Of a stretch of 64,000 nt of DNA, positions 55,405 through 64,000 are shown in pieces. Below the pieces are notes generated by a model, which was given only the letters and a program-made list of their open reading frames with translations, was not told where the DNA came from and ran no database searches. The position numbers and the translations under genes are program-made. Origin of the DNA: Sphingomonas sp. (GTDB taxonomy: Bacteria > Pseudomonadota > Alphaproteobacteria > Sphingomonadales > Sphingomonadaceae); NCBI RefSeq assembly GCF_013812825.1, contig NZ_JACCSU010000045.1, forward strand, positions 62,001-126,000, written 5' to 3'. Each line of letters opens with the position of its first letter. The stretch's first letter is position 1.

Positions 55405-55838
55405 CGGCCGGTGCTTCCGAACCCCCCGCTGCCGCGAGCCGTCTCGGCCAGGCTCACGCTTTCGGTGAAATGGGCGCGAAGCACGGGCGCCGGGACGAGC
55501 TGGGCGATCCGCTCGCCGCGGCGGATCTCGAACGGCTCGGAGCCCAGGTTGATCAGGATCACCTTCACTTCGCCGCGGTAGTCGCTGTCGATCGTCCCGG
55601 GGGTGTTGAGGCAGGTGATTCCGTTGCGGATCGCCAGCCCCGAGCGCGGCCGAACCTGGATCTCATAGCCGTGCGGGATTTCGACTGCGAAGCCGGTGGC
55701 GACCGCGTGCCGCTCACCCGGCTCGAGCACCAGCTCTTCGGCCGAAGCGATATCGAGCCCAGCCGCGGCTTCGCTGGCATATTTGGGCAACGGCAGGTCG
55801 GCGCCGTGCGGCAGCCGGTGAAGCTTGATCTCGATCAT
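55401..55838 (-). CDS. dut: dUTP diphosphatase
   Basis: Trimeric dUTPase; five motifs visible: [47 protein letters not shown] and the C-terminal [11 protein letters not shown] arm that covers the active site. 145 residues. Lies between a small exported protein gene and moeB-like. Confidence 0.97.
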   Translation of the reverse strand: MIEIKLHRLPHGADLPLPKYASEAAAGLDIASAEELVLEPGERHAVATGFAVEIPHGYEIQVRPRSGLAIRNGITCLNTPGTIDSDYRGEVKVILINLGSEPFEIRRGERIAQLVPAPVLRAHFTESVSLAETARGSGGFGSTGR

Positions 55839-55900
55839 CGAGACTCCTGAGCGAGGCTGCGGCCCCGCAAGAGGGCCGACGCTCGAAACCGCCGGAAACG

Positions 55901-56314
55901 TCAGCCCTTGCCGCCGAAGCTGAGCTCGCCGCGATACCAGCCGTTAGCGTTCGCGCCGGTCGGCCTGTAGTCGCCGGCCTGGATCATCTCCAGCAGAACG
56001 CCGCCGACCAGGCCCTCGACCTCGGGGCAGTTGAGCCGGGTCATCACCAGCCGGTCGAGCGATCCGTCCGGAGCGAAATGGGCGGCAAAGGACACGGTGA
56101 CGTCGTAGTGGGGCCCTTTCTGTCCCGGGAACGTGCATTGCCGGGCGTGAACGATCTCGTCGATCCGGGCGAGGGCGTCATTGTTCAGATGATCGGATCC
56201 GCGCTGCTTCATCAACGGCAGGTAGCTCCAGTTGCCGTCCGCGACCTCGACCCGGGTTGCCGATGCCGCCGGAACCGGAGCGAGAAGCAGCGCCATGGCC
56301 AGCAAGTGCTTCAT
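55901..56314 (-). CDS. Exported protein of unknown function
   Basis: 137 residues with a cleavable signal peptide ([17 protein letters not shown]). The mature protein has [25 protein letters not shown], one Cys in [11 protein letters not shown] and another in RLNCPEVEG, and [15 protein letters not shown]. The pattern suggests a small periplasmic protein, possibly disulfide bonded. I do not recognise the family. ATG 56314 begins the signal peptide and has GGGAGA seven bases upstream. It sits between coaB and dut. Confidence 0.75.
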   Translation of the reverse strand: MKHLLAMALLLAPVPAASATRVEVADGNWSYLPLMKQRGSDHLNNDALARIDEIVHARQCTFPGQKGPHYDVTVSFAAHFAPDGSLDRLVMTRLNCPEVEGLVGGVLLEMIQAGDYRPTGANANGWYRGELSFGGKG

Positions 56315-56379
56315 CGTTCGATCTCCCACTAAGAGCGGCCACCTTATTGCAAGCGGGGCGCCTTTGTCGATGATCGGCC

Positions 56380-57020
56380 TCAAGTGCTTGCGGCGAGTGC
56401 TCCGGCGATCCGTTCGACCAGCTGCCGCGCGACCTCCTCCTTCGTCGCTTCGGGCCAGTCCTCGACCCGGTCCCCCGTCACCAGATGGACTCGGTTGCGG
56501 GCGCCGCCCATCACCTCTCCGGAGACGTCGTTGGCGAGAATCCAGTCGGCGCCCTTGGAGTCGCGCTTGGATCGCGCATTGGCGACCAGATCGCCGGTCT
56601 CGGCGGCAAAGCCGACCAGCAGGCGCGGCCGGCCCGGATGGGCGGCAAGCTCGGCGAGGATGTCGCGGGTCGCAACGAAGCGGAGCTGCGGTGGGCCGTC
56701 GCTTTTCTTCAGCTTCTTCGGCGACGGCTCGACCCGCCAGTCGGCGACCGCGGCGACCAGGATCGCGGCGTCGCAGGGCAGGGCCGCCATCACCGCGTCG
56801 GCCATCTCGGCGGCGGTTTCGACGTCAACCCGCTCGACGCCGTCCGGGGTCGGAAGCGCCACCGGCCCGGCGACGAGGGTCACTCGGGCGCCGGCTTGAG
56901 CGGCGGCGGCGGCGATCGCGAAGCCCTGCCGTCCCGACGAGCGGTTGGCGATCACCCGCACCGGGTCGATCGGCTCGTGGGTCGGACCGGCGGTGACCAG
57001 AAAGTGCGTGCCCGCGAGGG

Positions 57021-57024
<4 letters not shown>
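56380..57024 (-). CDS. coaB: Phosphopantothenate-cysteine ligase (CoaB, separate gene)
   Basis: Ligates cysteine to phosphopantothenate. FLVTAGPTHEPIDPVRVIANRSSGRQGFAIA is the canonical start of the CoaB domain; VAAVADWR, KLKKSDGP and VGFAAETGDL follow. 214 residues. In most bacteria CoaB is the C-terminal half of a CoaBC fusion. Here it is a separate frame starting at GTG 57024, whose TG is part of the coaC TGA stop (GTGA). Confidence 0.9.
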
Positions 57025-57563
<539 letters not shown>

Positions 57564-57568
57564 GGGCC

Positions 57569-59101
57569 TCAGCCTAGCACAAGCATCGCGATCGCGCCCG
57601 CCGCGGCGCCGGCAAGCGCAAGGCCGGCATAACTCCACCAATGCCGGCGCTCGATCAGCGCGATCTCGGGCAGCGGCGGCGGCGGCGGTGCGGCGCCCGC
57701 CGGCGGATAATATTCGTCCATCCGATGGATGAGTTTGGGGATCAGCTTGATCGCCCGCACCACCTCGGTGATCCGGTCGGCATAATAGGCTTCGGGCCCG
57801 AGCTCGGAGCGCAGCCAGTCCTTGAGGAACGGCTCGGCGGTCTCCCACATGTTGATGTCGGGATCGAGCCTCGTCGCGACTCCTTCCTCCATCACCATGG
57901 TCTTTTGCAGCAGCAGCAGATGCGGCTGGGTCGGCATGTCGAAGTCGCGGGTGATCGAGAACAGGCTTTCGAGCATCCGGCCGACCGAAATGTCCTTGAC
58001 GGGAAGACCGCGGATCGGCTCGCCGGCGGCTCGAAGCGCGGTCGCGAATTCCTCGACGCTGTGGTGCGGCGGCACGTATTGCGCCTCGAAATGAATCTCG
58101 GCGACGCGCCGGTAATTGCCGGTGATCAGCCCGTAGAGGATTTCGGCCAGCCACATCCGCGCCTGGCGGTCGATCCGGCCCATGATTCCGAAATCGATCA
58201 CCGCGATCCGCCCGTCGGCCAGCGCGAACAGATTGCCCTGGTGGAGGTCGGCGTGGAAAAAGCCGTCGACCACCGCCTGGCGAAGGAAGGCGCGCACGAG
58301 AATCGCCGCGAGCTCCTTGCAGTCGTGGCCGGCGGCGACCAGCGCATCGCGGTCGTTCAGCTTGACGCCCTCGAGCCATTCCAGGGTCAGCACTCGCCGC
58401 GCGGTGCGGCGCCAGTCGATCTCGGGGACGAAGAAACCCGGCTCGGCGATCATGTTCTCGCGCAGCTCGGAAGCCGAGGCGGCCTCGCGCTGAAGGTCGA
58501 GCTCGCGCACGGTCCACTGCTTGAAATGCGCGACCACCAGCCGCGGGCGCAGCCGCTCGAACTCGCCGCCGCCGCTCTCGACGTGCGCCGCCGCCCACTC
58601 GTATGTCTCGATCGCCCGGGCGAATTCCTGCTCGATCCCGGGCCGAAGCACCTTGACCGCGACGTCGCGGCCTTCGGTGGTCACGGCCCGGTGGACCTGG
58701 GCGATCGACGCCGAGCCGATCGGCTCGGGATCAAAGCTCGAGTAGAGTTGCTCGAGGGGGGTTTCGAACGCCTTTTCGATCGCCGCTTTGATCGCCGTGA
58801 ACGGGGCCGGCGGCAATTTGTCCTGGAGCTGCGACAGATTTTCGGCGGCGCGGTCGCCGACCAGGTCGGGACGAGTCGACAGCGCCTGGCCGAGCTTGAT
58901 CGCGGCCGGCCCGATTTCCTGCAGCGCCTTGGCGTAGTCGGGGGTTGGCGGGACCTTGGCCGCGAAGCGCGCGATCCGGGCCAGCCGGCGGACCTGCGGC
59001 GGGGTCAGAGGGTCGGCCTCGATCCCCCGCAGAGCGCCGTGGCGGGCAAGCGTGCGCCCCCATTTCAGAAGCCGCCACAGATGGGTGACCGAAGCGGTCA
59101 A
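57569..59101 (-). CDS. ubiB: Ubiquinone biosynthesis kinase-like protein UbiB
   Basis: ADCK/UbiB atypical kinase-like ATPase required for ubiquinone synthesis. KxGQ-type motif AAIKLGQALSTRPDLVGD, EPIGSASIAQVHRA, VAVKVLRPG, VDGFFHADLHQGNLF and VIDFGIMG. A C-terminal membrane anchor follows (YAGLALAGAAAGAIAMLVLG). 510 residues. The start seems to be TTG 59101 overlapping the ubiE stop (TTGA); no ATG fits the conserved N-terminus. Confidence 0.93.
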   Translation of the reverse strand: MTASVTHLWRLLKWGRTLARHGALRGIEADPLTPPQVRRLARIARFAAKVPPTPDYAKALQEIGPAAIKLGQALSTRPDLVGDRAAENLSQLQDKLPPAPFTAIKAAIEKAFETPLEQLYSSFDPEPIGSASIAQVHRAVTTEGRDVAVKVLRPGIEQEFARAIETYEWAAAHVESGGGEFERLRPRLVVAHFKQWTVRELDLQREAASASELRENMIAEPGFFVPEIDWRRTARRVLTLEWLEGVKLNDRDALVAAGHDCKELAAILVRAFLRQAVVDGFFHADLHQGNLFALADGRIAVIDFGIMGRIDRQARMWLAEILYGLITGNYRRVAEIHFEAQYVPPHHSVEEFATALRAAGEPIRGLPVKDISVGRMLESLFSITRDFDMPTQPHLLLLQKTMVMEEGVATRLDPDINMWETAEPFLKDWLRSELGPEAYYADRITEVVRAIKLIPKLIHRMDEYYPPAGAAPPPPPLPEIALIERRHWWSYAGLALAGAAAGAIAMLVLG

Positions 59102-59829
59102 ATCTTCCAGCCGCTGTGGATTGCGACCAGCCCGCCGAGCATCGGCTCGACTGCGACGCGGATGAAACCGGCGTCGGCGATCATCCGCTCGAACGCCTGG
59201 GCGCGCGGGAACCGGCGGATCGATTCGACCAGATAGCGATAGCTCGCCTCGTCGCCGGCGACGGCCCGGCCGAGGCGCGGGATGACGCTCTGGGCATAGG
59301 CTTCGTAGGCGCTGGCGAAGCCGGGCCATTCGCTGGTCGAGAACTCGAGGCAGTAGAAGCGCCCGCCGCGATCGAGGACTCGCCAGGCCTCTCTGAGCGC
59401 CGCGCCGATGTCCGTGACGTTCCGGATCCCGAAGGCGATCGTGTAGGCGTCGAAGCTGCGGTCCTCGAAGGTCAGGCCTTGCGCGTCCTCGACCTGCCAG
59501 TCGAGACGCTCCACGCCGCGCGTCCGGGCGCGCTCGCGGCCAACTTCGAGCATGTCGGGATTGATGTCGGCGACCGTCACCCGGGCGCCGCGGCGCGCCA
59601 TCCGGAAGGCGACGTCGCCGGTGCCACCCGCCATGTCGAGGATGCGCTCGCCGGGCCTCGGCTTCACCCGGGCGACGAAGCGATCCTTCCACAGCCGGTG
59701 GAGCCCGCCCGACATCAGGTCGTTCATCACGTCGTATCGCCGGGCGACCGATGTGAACACCGCTCCGACCCGGCGGGTTTTCTCCTCGGGGCTGACCAGC
59801 TCGTCGCCGAAATTCACCTTGGCCGTCAT
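59098..59829 (-). CDS. ubiE: Ubiquinone/menaquinone C-methyltransferase UbiE
   Basis: SAM-dependent methylation of the benzoquinol ring. FTSVARRYDVMNDLMSGGLHRLWKD, SAM loop ILDMAGGTGDVAFRMA, and FGIRNVTDIGAALREAWRVLDRGGRF. 243 residues. First gene of ubiE-ubiB-coaC-coaB, divergent from mutM. Confidence 0.96.
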   Translation of the reverse strand: MTAKVNFGDELVSPEEKTRRVGAVFTSVARRYDVMNDLMSGGLHRLWKDRFVARVKPRPGERILDMAGGTGDVAFRMARRGARVTVADINPDMLEVGRERARTRGVERLDWQVEDAQGLTFEDRSFDAYTIAFGIRNVTDIGAALREAWRVLDRGGRFYCLEFSTSEWPGFASAYEAYAQSVIPRLGRAVAGDEASYRYLVESIRRFPRAQAFERMIADAGFIRVAVEPMLGGLVAIHSGWKI

Positions 59830-59875
59830 GGCGGTGCCTCTAGCGGGCTTGGCGGGCCTTCGCCATATCGGCGCC

Positions 59876-60688
59876 ATGCCCGAGCTTCCCGAAGTCGAGA
59901 CCACGGTCCGCGGGCTGGCGCGCGTCCTCGCGGGGCGCCGGCTGACCCGGGTCGAGGCCCGGCGGGCGGACCTGCGCCGGGCGTTTCCCGAGGATCTCGG
60001 GCAGCGGCTCACCGGCGCCAAAGTGATGGACGTCGGCCGCCGCGCCAAGTTCGGGCTGATCGCGACGGATCGCGGCGATACCCTGGTTTTCCACCTCGGC
60101 ATGTCGGGCCACTGGCGGATCGATCCCGGTGAGGTCGACCGGCACGATCATTTGCTGGTCGAGACCGACGAGGGACGGCGTCTGGCGCTCAACGATGCCC
60201 GCCGCTTCGGCTCGGTCGACCTGCTTTCCACCGATGCGCTGGGCGAGTGGCCGCCGATTGCGGCGCTCGGTCCTGACGCGCTCGGCCCCGACCTCGACGC
60301 GCGCTGGTTCCGGCGCCGCTTCGAAGGGCGCCGGGCCCCCGTCAAGGCGCTGCTGCTCGACCAGCGGATCATCGCCGGCCTCGGCAATATCTACGCATGC
60401 GAAGCGCTGCACCGGGCGGCCATCCATCCGGCCCGCGCCGCCGGCTCGATCTCGCTCAGGCGGCTGGATCGACTCGCAGCTGCCATCCCGGAGGTACTCG
60501 ACGAGGCCGTCGCGGCCGGTGGGTCGAGCTTGCGCGATTTCGTCAGCCCCGACGGAACGCTCGGCTATTTCTCGGCGCGGTTCGACGTCTACGGCCGGGA
60601 GGGCAGGGCGTGCGCGTGCGGCGGCCGGGTCAAGCGAATCGTCCAGGGCGGCCGCTCGACCTTCTATTGCCCCCGCTGCCAACGTTGA
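59876..60688 (+). CDS. mutM: Formamidopyrimidine-DNA glycosylase
   Basis: Excises 8-oxoG and FaPy. N-terminal PELPEVETT (catalytic Pro2, Glu3), Lys in AKFGLIAT, GIGN-type helix KALLLDQRIIAGLGNIYACEAL, and a C-terminal zinc finger (CACGGRVKRIVQGGRSTFYCPRC). 270 residues. Divergent from ubiE with 46 bases between. Confidence 0.96.
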   Translation: MPELPEVETTVRGLARVLAGRRLTRVEARRADLRRAFPEDLGQRLTGAKVMDVGRRAKFGLIATDRGDTLVFHLGMSGHWRIDPGEVDRHDHLLVETDEGRRLALNDARRFGSVDLLSTDALGEWPPIAALGPDALGPDLDARWFRRRFEGRRAPVKALLLDQRIIAGLGNIYACEALHRAAIHPARAAGSISLRRLDRLAAAIPEVLDEAVAAGGSSLRDFVSPDGTLGYFSARFDVYGREGRACACGGRVKRIVQGGRSTFYCPRCQR

Positions 60689-60815
60689 GCGCCGCCGATT
60701 CGCCGGCGGATCGGTTGACCATCACTGCCCCTCCCGCTAGTGGAGCGGCCGTGTCGGCGCGGGCTTACGGCTCTTTGCGCCGTTTTTTCATTGAGCTGGG
60801 ATTCAAGAGACCAAG

Positions 60816-61079
60816 ATGGCGAACACCAAGCAGGCCAAGAAGCGCATCCGCCGGAACGCCAACCGCGAGGCGATCAACGGCGCCCGGGTGAGCCGAATCC
60901 GGACCTTCATCAAAGCCGCCGAGTCGGCGCTCGAGTCGGGCAAGAAGGACGAGGCCGCCAAGGCTTTGCAAGAGGCTCAGCCGGAGCTGGCGCGCGGAGT
61001 CGCGCGCGGAGTCGTTCACAAGAACACGGCCGCCCGCAAATTTTCGCGGTTGTCCAAAAGGCTTGCCTCTCTGGGTTGA
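60816..61079 (+). CDS. rpsT: 30S ribosomal protein S20
   Basis: 87 residues, basic and helical: [37 protein letters not shown] and [19 protein letters not shown], the standard S20 layout. It lies upstream of dnaA, as in many alphaproteobacteria. Confidence 0.97.
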   Translation: MANTKQAKKRIRRNANREAINGARVSRIRTFIKAAESALESGKKDEAAKALQEAQPELARGVARGVVHKNTAARKFSRLSKRLASLG

Positions 61080-61454
61080 ATCGGCGCCTCAAAAACAGCC
61101 GTCTAAGGGCGATCGATACGCCCGCAATTTGGTCCCAATTCGGGACCTTTCAAAAAACCCACCTTTTCCCGCGATTCGCGCTTCCGGTAAAATGGAAGCT
61201 GGCAAAAAAATCGCTGTTTTCCGGCTTTCTCCCGGCTTTCCGAGGGTTTTGCCTGTCAAGGCTGATTATTTCACTTTTGTGAAAAAACAGGTCTTGAAAG
61301 CTTGCTCCCAGGCTTCCAGAAACAAGCCTTCCAGGCGCCGAGTCTGCGTCCGGGGGCTAGAGAGAAAAAACGCCATCGGCGCCAGCGGACTCGCACCCGG
61401 CGCAGCGGCCCCTTTTTGTCTCTCGCCGCGATTGTGAGGGAGGCGAATAGGCAA
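61080..61454 (+). promoter_or_regulatory. Upstream region of dnaA
   Basis: A 375-bp gap, notably richer in A/T than its surroundings, with A and T runs. It holds two clean inverted repeats: GGTCCC-aattc-GGGACC at 61131-61147 and TTTCAC-ttt-t-GTGAAA at about 61269-61284. No TTATCCACA-type DnaA box was found by eye. It probably carries the dnaA promoter; an origin role is possible but unsupported. Confidence 0.4.
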
Positions 61455-62855
61455 GTGCACGGCGGTCTGTCCTCATCGACTTTGGAGCCGGCTGGCGCAG
61501 CCATCGCGGCGCCGCTCGAAGCCGCCTGGGAATCGATTCGCGGCGGCCTTCGCAGGGACCTCGGGGCGCGGACATTCGACGGCTGGCTCAAACCCGCTGT
61601 CCTGGGGGCGTTCGAACCGGACACCGGCGCTCTTGAGATCCTGATGCCCAGCCAGTTCATGGCGGACTGGGTTCGCTCCCATTTCGGCGAGCGGCTGACG
61701 CTGGCGTGGAAGACGGTGCTGCCGATCGTGCGCGAGGTGCGGGTCGCCGCCGCCGCCGATGCGCCGCGGCCCTCGCCGCTGCTGATCCTCGAGGAGGTTG
61801 TGGAGGCGCGGCCGCCCGAGCGCGACCCGTCGGCTCCGAATTTCGATCCGCGCTACCGCTTCGAAACCTTCATCGTCGGCAAGGCCAATGAGGTCGCGGC
61901 GACCGCCGCCCGGACGCTGGCCGGGACCGGCGCGGTCGGCTTCAACCCGCTGTTCATCCATGGCGGGACCGGCCGCGGCAAGACCCATCTGCTGCACGCG
62001 ATCGGCCACGGCTTCCTGGCCGCCAATCCCGGCAAGCGAGTCGTGTCGATGTCGGCGGAAAAGTTCATGGTCGAGTTCATCCGCGCGCTCAAAGCCAATG
62101 ACACGATCGGCTTCAAGGGGCGGTTGCGCAACGCCGACCTGCTGCTGATCGACGACGTCCAGTTCATCGCCGGCAAGGATTCCACGCAGGAGGAATTCTT
62201 CCACACGATGAACGAGATCATCACCGCCGGGCGGCGCCTGGTGATCACTTCGGACCGGGCTCCGCAGGACCTCGACGGAGTTGCTCCGCGAATCCTGTCG
62301 CGGCTGTCATGGGGGCTGGTCGCCGACATCAACGCGGCCGATTTCGAGCTGCGCTTCAACATCATCCAGGCCAAGCTCGGAGCGCTGCCCGGAGTCGAGA
62401 TGCCGCGCAACGTCGTCGACTTCCTGGCCCGGCGAGTGACGTCGAGCGTGCGCGAGCTCGAAGGCGCTCTCAACCGCATCGCCGCCTACGCGATGATGAC
62501 CGGCCGGGCGATCGACGTCGCCTTCGTCGAGGAAGTCCTGGCCAACGTCCTGCGCGCCAACCAGCGGCGGATCTCGATCGACGAGATCCAGACCCAGGTC
62601 GCCGAGCATTACCGGATCCGCAAGGCCGAGATGACTTCGGCGCGCCGGGCTCGCGAGGTCGCCCGCCCGCGTCAGGTGGCGATGTACTTGTCCAAGCAGC
62701 TGACCCCCAAGTCGCTGCCCGACATCGGCCGGCGCTTCGGCGGCCGCGACCACACGACGGTCATTCACGCAGTCAAGCAGATCGAGCGCCTGCGCGCCGC
62801 GGACGCCGAGCTCGACGCCGATATCCGGCTGCTGACCCGACAGCTCGAGGGCTGA
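61455..62855 (+). CDS. dnaA: Chromosomal replication initiator DnaA
   Basis: Opens oriC. Domain I (about 15-90) with WESIRGGLRRDLGARTFDGWLKP; AAA+ with Walker A HGGTGRGKTHLLHAIGH and Walker B DLLLIDDVQFIAGK; LSRLSWGLVADI; and domain IV with the DnaA signature GGRDHTTVIHAVKQIE. GTG 61455 is taken as start because it gives about 20 residues before domain I; GTG 61435 or a TTG near 61481 are alternatives, so the exact N-terminus is unsure. About 466 residues. Confidence 0.94.
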   Translation: MHGGLSSSTLEPAGAAIAAPLEAAWESIRGGLRRDLGARTFDGWLKPAVLGAFEPDTGALEILMPSQFMADWVRSHFGERLTLAWKTVLPIVREVRVAAAADAPRPSPLLILEEVVEARPPERDPSAPNFDPRYRFETFIVGKANEVAATAARTLAGTGAVGFNPLFIHGGTGRGKTHLLHAIGHGFLAANPGKRVVSMSAEKFMVEFIRALKANDTIGFKGRLRNADLLLIDDVQFIAGKDSTQEEFFHTMNEIITAGRRLVITSDRAPQDLDGVAPRILSRLSWGLVADINAADFELRFNIIQAKLGALPGVEMPRNVVDFLARRVTSSVRELEGALNRIAAYAMMTGRAIDVAFVEEVLANVLRANQRRISIDEIQTQVAEHYRIRKAEMTSARRAREVARPRQVAMYLSKQLTPKSLPDIGRRFGGRDHTTVIHAVKQIERLRAADAELDADIRLLTRQLEG

Positions 62856-62894
62856 GCGGCAAACAGTTCCCTGGCTGCCCCGATGGCCAGGGAA

Positions 62895-62930
62895 AAAGGC
62901 CCATCCGGACCGGTTCCGGGTGGGCCTTTC
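62895..62930. terminator. Terminator after dnaA
   Basis: AAAGGCCCATCCGG / CCGGGTGGGCCTTT pair in a long stem around accggtt, with A-rich flanks on one side and a T-run on the other. It can serve dnaA on the plus strand and, less well, the convergent methyltransferase. Confidence 0.8.
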
Positions 62931-62987
62931 CGTGCCGTTGCGGGAACGGCTTAGCGCTGCGGTATCGCTGGTGGCCGCCCGTGCGGG

Positions 62988-63815
62988 TTACGAATCCCGA
63001 CTACGCTCATGTTTTCGAATGAACAGCCCAAGGACCAGATCAAGGATCGGTGGAAGAACACGATGCAGCAACAGCGTCGCTCGAAACACGAAGTAGCTCC
63101 CGAAGTGGTAGGACGGCACGGCTGACGTGGTGTAGTGAAAGACGTCAGCCCCGCCGCTGAAAAATCGCCGAACGTCCTTTGGCCGGTTCAGCTTGTAGGC
63201 GGTTGGAAAGACGTCCTCCTCCTTGCGGTGAGGTTGAACGCTTCGAAGCAGCCGGCTGTGAACGCGATTGGGAAAGAGCCGGCTTGCAAGGGCCACGTAA
63301 CCCCATTTGTTGGGCGTCAGTGCGCAGATCCAGCCTCCGGGCTTGGTGACCCGCAGCAACTCGCGCGCCAGCCATTCAGGATCGGAAACATGCTCGAACA
63401 CATAGCGTGAAACGACAATGTCGAACCGTTCGTCTTCATAGGGAAGGGGCTGGCCTTTCTCGAGCAATTTCGCCTCGTCGAGCGTCGGATTGCCGAGCAC
63501 CGCGGGATCGATATCGCAACCGTCGACGTGGGCGACACGGCCACGGAAATTCTGCAGCCAGAGACGGTAGCGGCTCGGCTCGTCGTAGAAGAACTCGCCC
63601 CTACCTGCGCCGAAGTCGAGGACGAAATCATCGGCTCTCACCAGGGCGGCAATCTGGGTGAAAAAAGCCACTTCTTGATCGATGTGGCTAAAGCCGCTGA
63701 CGTTCACCTCTTCAAAGGCTTGCCGTTCGAGCCGCATCTTCGACGTTTCTCTCGTCCTATCCACCGTGACGACCGGTCCGCGCGAACTCGCTTTGTCGGG
63801 TAGTGGGACAGTCAC
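62988..63815 (-). CDS. Class I SAM-dependent methyltransferase
   Basis: About 275 residues with a Methyltransf_11-like core: motif I LDFGAGRGEFFYDE, VDGCDIDPAVL, the motif around YEDERFDIVVSRYVFEHVSDPEW and VTKPGGWICALTPNKWG. The C-terminal third is unlike typical members and ends in a basic tail. Substrate unknown. GTG 63815 has AAGGAG 11 bases upstream; ATG 63737 starts the conserved part. A longer frame to 63923 includes repeat-like sequence and is not favoured. The last 185 bases of the window hold nothing else I can support. Confidence 0.8.
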   Translation of the reverse strand: MTVPLPDKASSRGPVVTVDRTRETSKMRLERQAFEEVNVSGFSHIDQEVAFFTQIAALVRADDFVLDFGAGRGEFFYDEPSRYRLWLQNFRGRVAHVDGCDIDPAVLGNPTLDEAKLLEKGQPLPYEDERFDIVVSRYVFEHVSDPEWLARELLRVTKPGGWICALTPNKWGYVALASRLFPNRVHSRLLRSVQPHRKEEDVFPTAYKLNRPKDVRRFFSGGADVFHYTTSAVPSYHFGSYFVFRATLLLHRVLPPILDLVLGLFIRKHERSRDS

Positions 63816-64000
63816 GTTTGAAACAACTCCTTGTTGAAGCCCAAACGACGGCCGGTCAGTGCGTGATCCGCTCTCGCCACGTCTTTCTCCGCCCCGATTG
63901 AAAGCGGACGAATGGAGACTCATGGGCAGGGCAGGGCTTTCCTGCGAGTTCCCCCCGGTGACTTGTTAGCGCACGCCTTGTGCAAAGGCGAAATGTGATT

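Noticed and set aside
57641..59236. Plus-strand 530-codon frame over ubiB
   Set aside because: Antisense shadow of UbiB, whose kinase motifs are intact on the minus strand.
63816..63923. Upstream extension of the terminal methyltransferase
   Set aside because: The added residues come from low-complexity, repeat-like DNA (GATTGAAAGCGGACG), and a ribosome site supports a start further in.

Overview
The window is high-GC, gene-dense bacterial DNA with alphaproteobacterial content: ccrM next to rnhB, separate pnt transhydrogenase subunits, ALA synthase (hemA), an aa3 oxidase subunit IV of the alphaproteobacterial type, and a run dut, coaB/coaC, ubiB, ubiE, mutM, rpsT, dnaA. Protein style and the secreted amidohydrolase pair suggest a sphingomonad (Sphingomonas or Sphingomicrobium-like). 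That placement is inference; there is no rRNA here. The DNA looks chromosomal. No phage, insertion sequence or CRISPR array was seen.

Layout. 1-1.9 kb: end of proC, ilvE, tRNA-Gln(UUG). 1.9-6.5 kb (minus): an overlapping trpD-trpC(F)-trpB-trpA operon behind a Trp-codon leader peptide and an intrinsic terminator, which is an attenuator. 6.7-11.9 kb (plus): a small membrane protein, then an operon of N-formylglutamate amidohydrolase-like, DUF1704 HExxxH peptidase, ATP-grasp ligase and aminotransferase. 12-14 kb: receiver, EAL and PilZ genes (c-di-GMP signalling). 14-16.6 kb: msrA facing a nitroreductase-gntR-tsaC run. 16.7-21.2 kb: peptide transporter and two exported amidohydrolases. 21.3-27.9 kb: glmM, a thiD-VOC fusion, rnhB, ccrM, a C13 peptidase and folP. 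28-30 kb (minus): an atypical NtrC-type regulator and an exported phosphodiester-glycosidase-like lipoprotein.

30.2-37.2 kb: the transhydrogenase genes are split. pntA part 1 sits 4 kb from pntA part 2-pntB, with opposite-strand genes between them (ybaK-like, yjbQ-like, an unannotated 27-residue Trp-rich peptide gene, and a CHASE2-EAL protein). 38-41 kb is an accessory island bounded by palindromic repeats, holding a LytS/LytTR two-component pair, a small Cys-rich lipoprotein and a frameshifted small lipoprotein. 41-51 kb: uvrC-recO, apaG, the hemA-methyltransferase-rpiB-glyA-nrdR operon, murI, plsY-dprA. 51-55.8 kb: an HD hydrolase, a GNAT, topA, moeB-like and dut. 55.9-62.9 kb: the coaB/coaC-ubiB-ubiE, mutM, rpsT, dnaA block. 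The window ends in a SAM methyltransferase.

The genome is very compact. Same-strand neighbours often share ATGA, GTGA or TTGA start/stop overlaps, and six convergent pairs overlap tail to tail, four of them by exactly 4 bp. The most interesting candidates are the ATP-grasp plus MATCAP-like peptidase operon, the Trp-rich micropeptide, the enteric-style trp operon with a probably leaderless trpL, and the repeat-bounded LytS/LytTR island.
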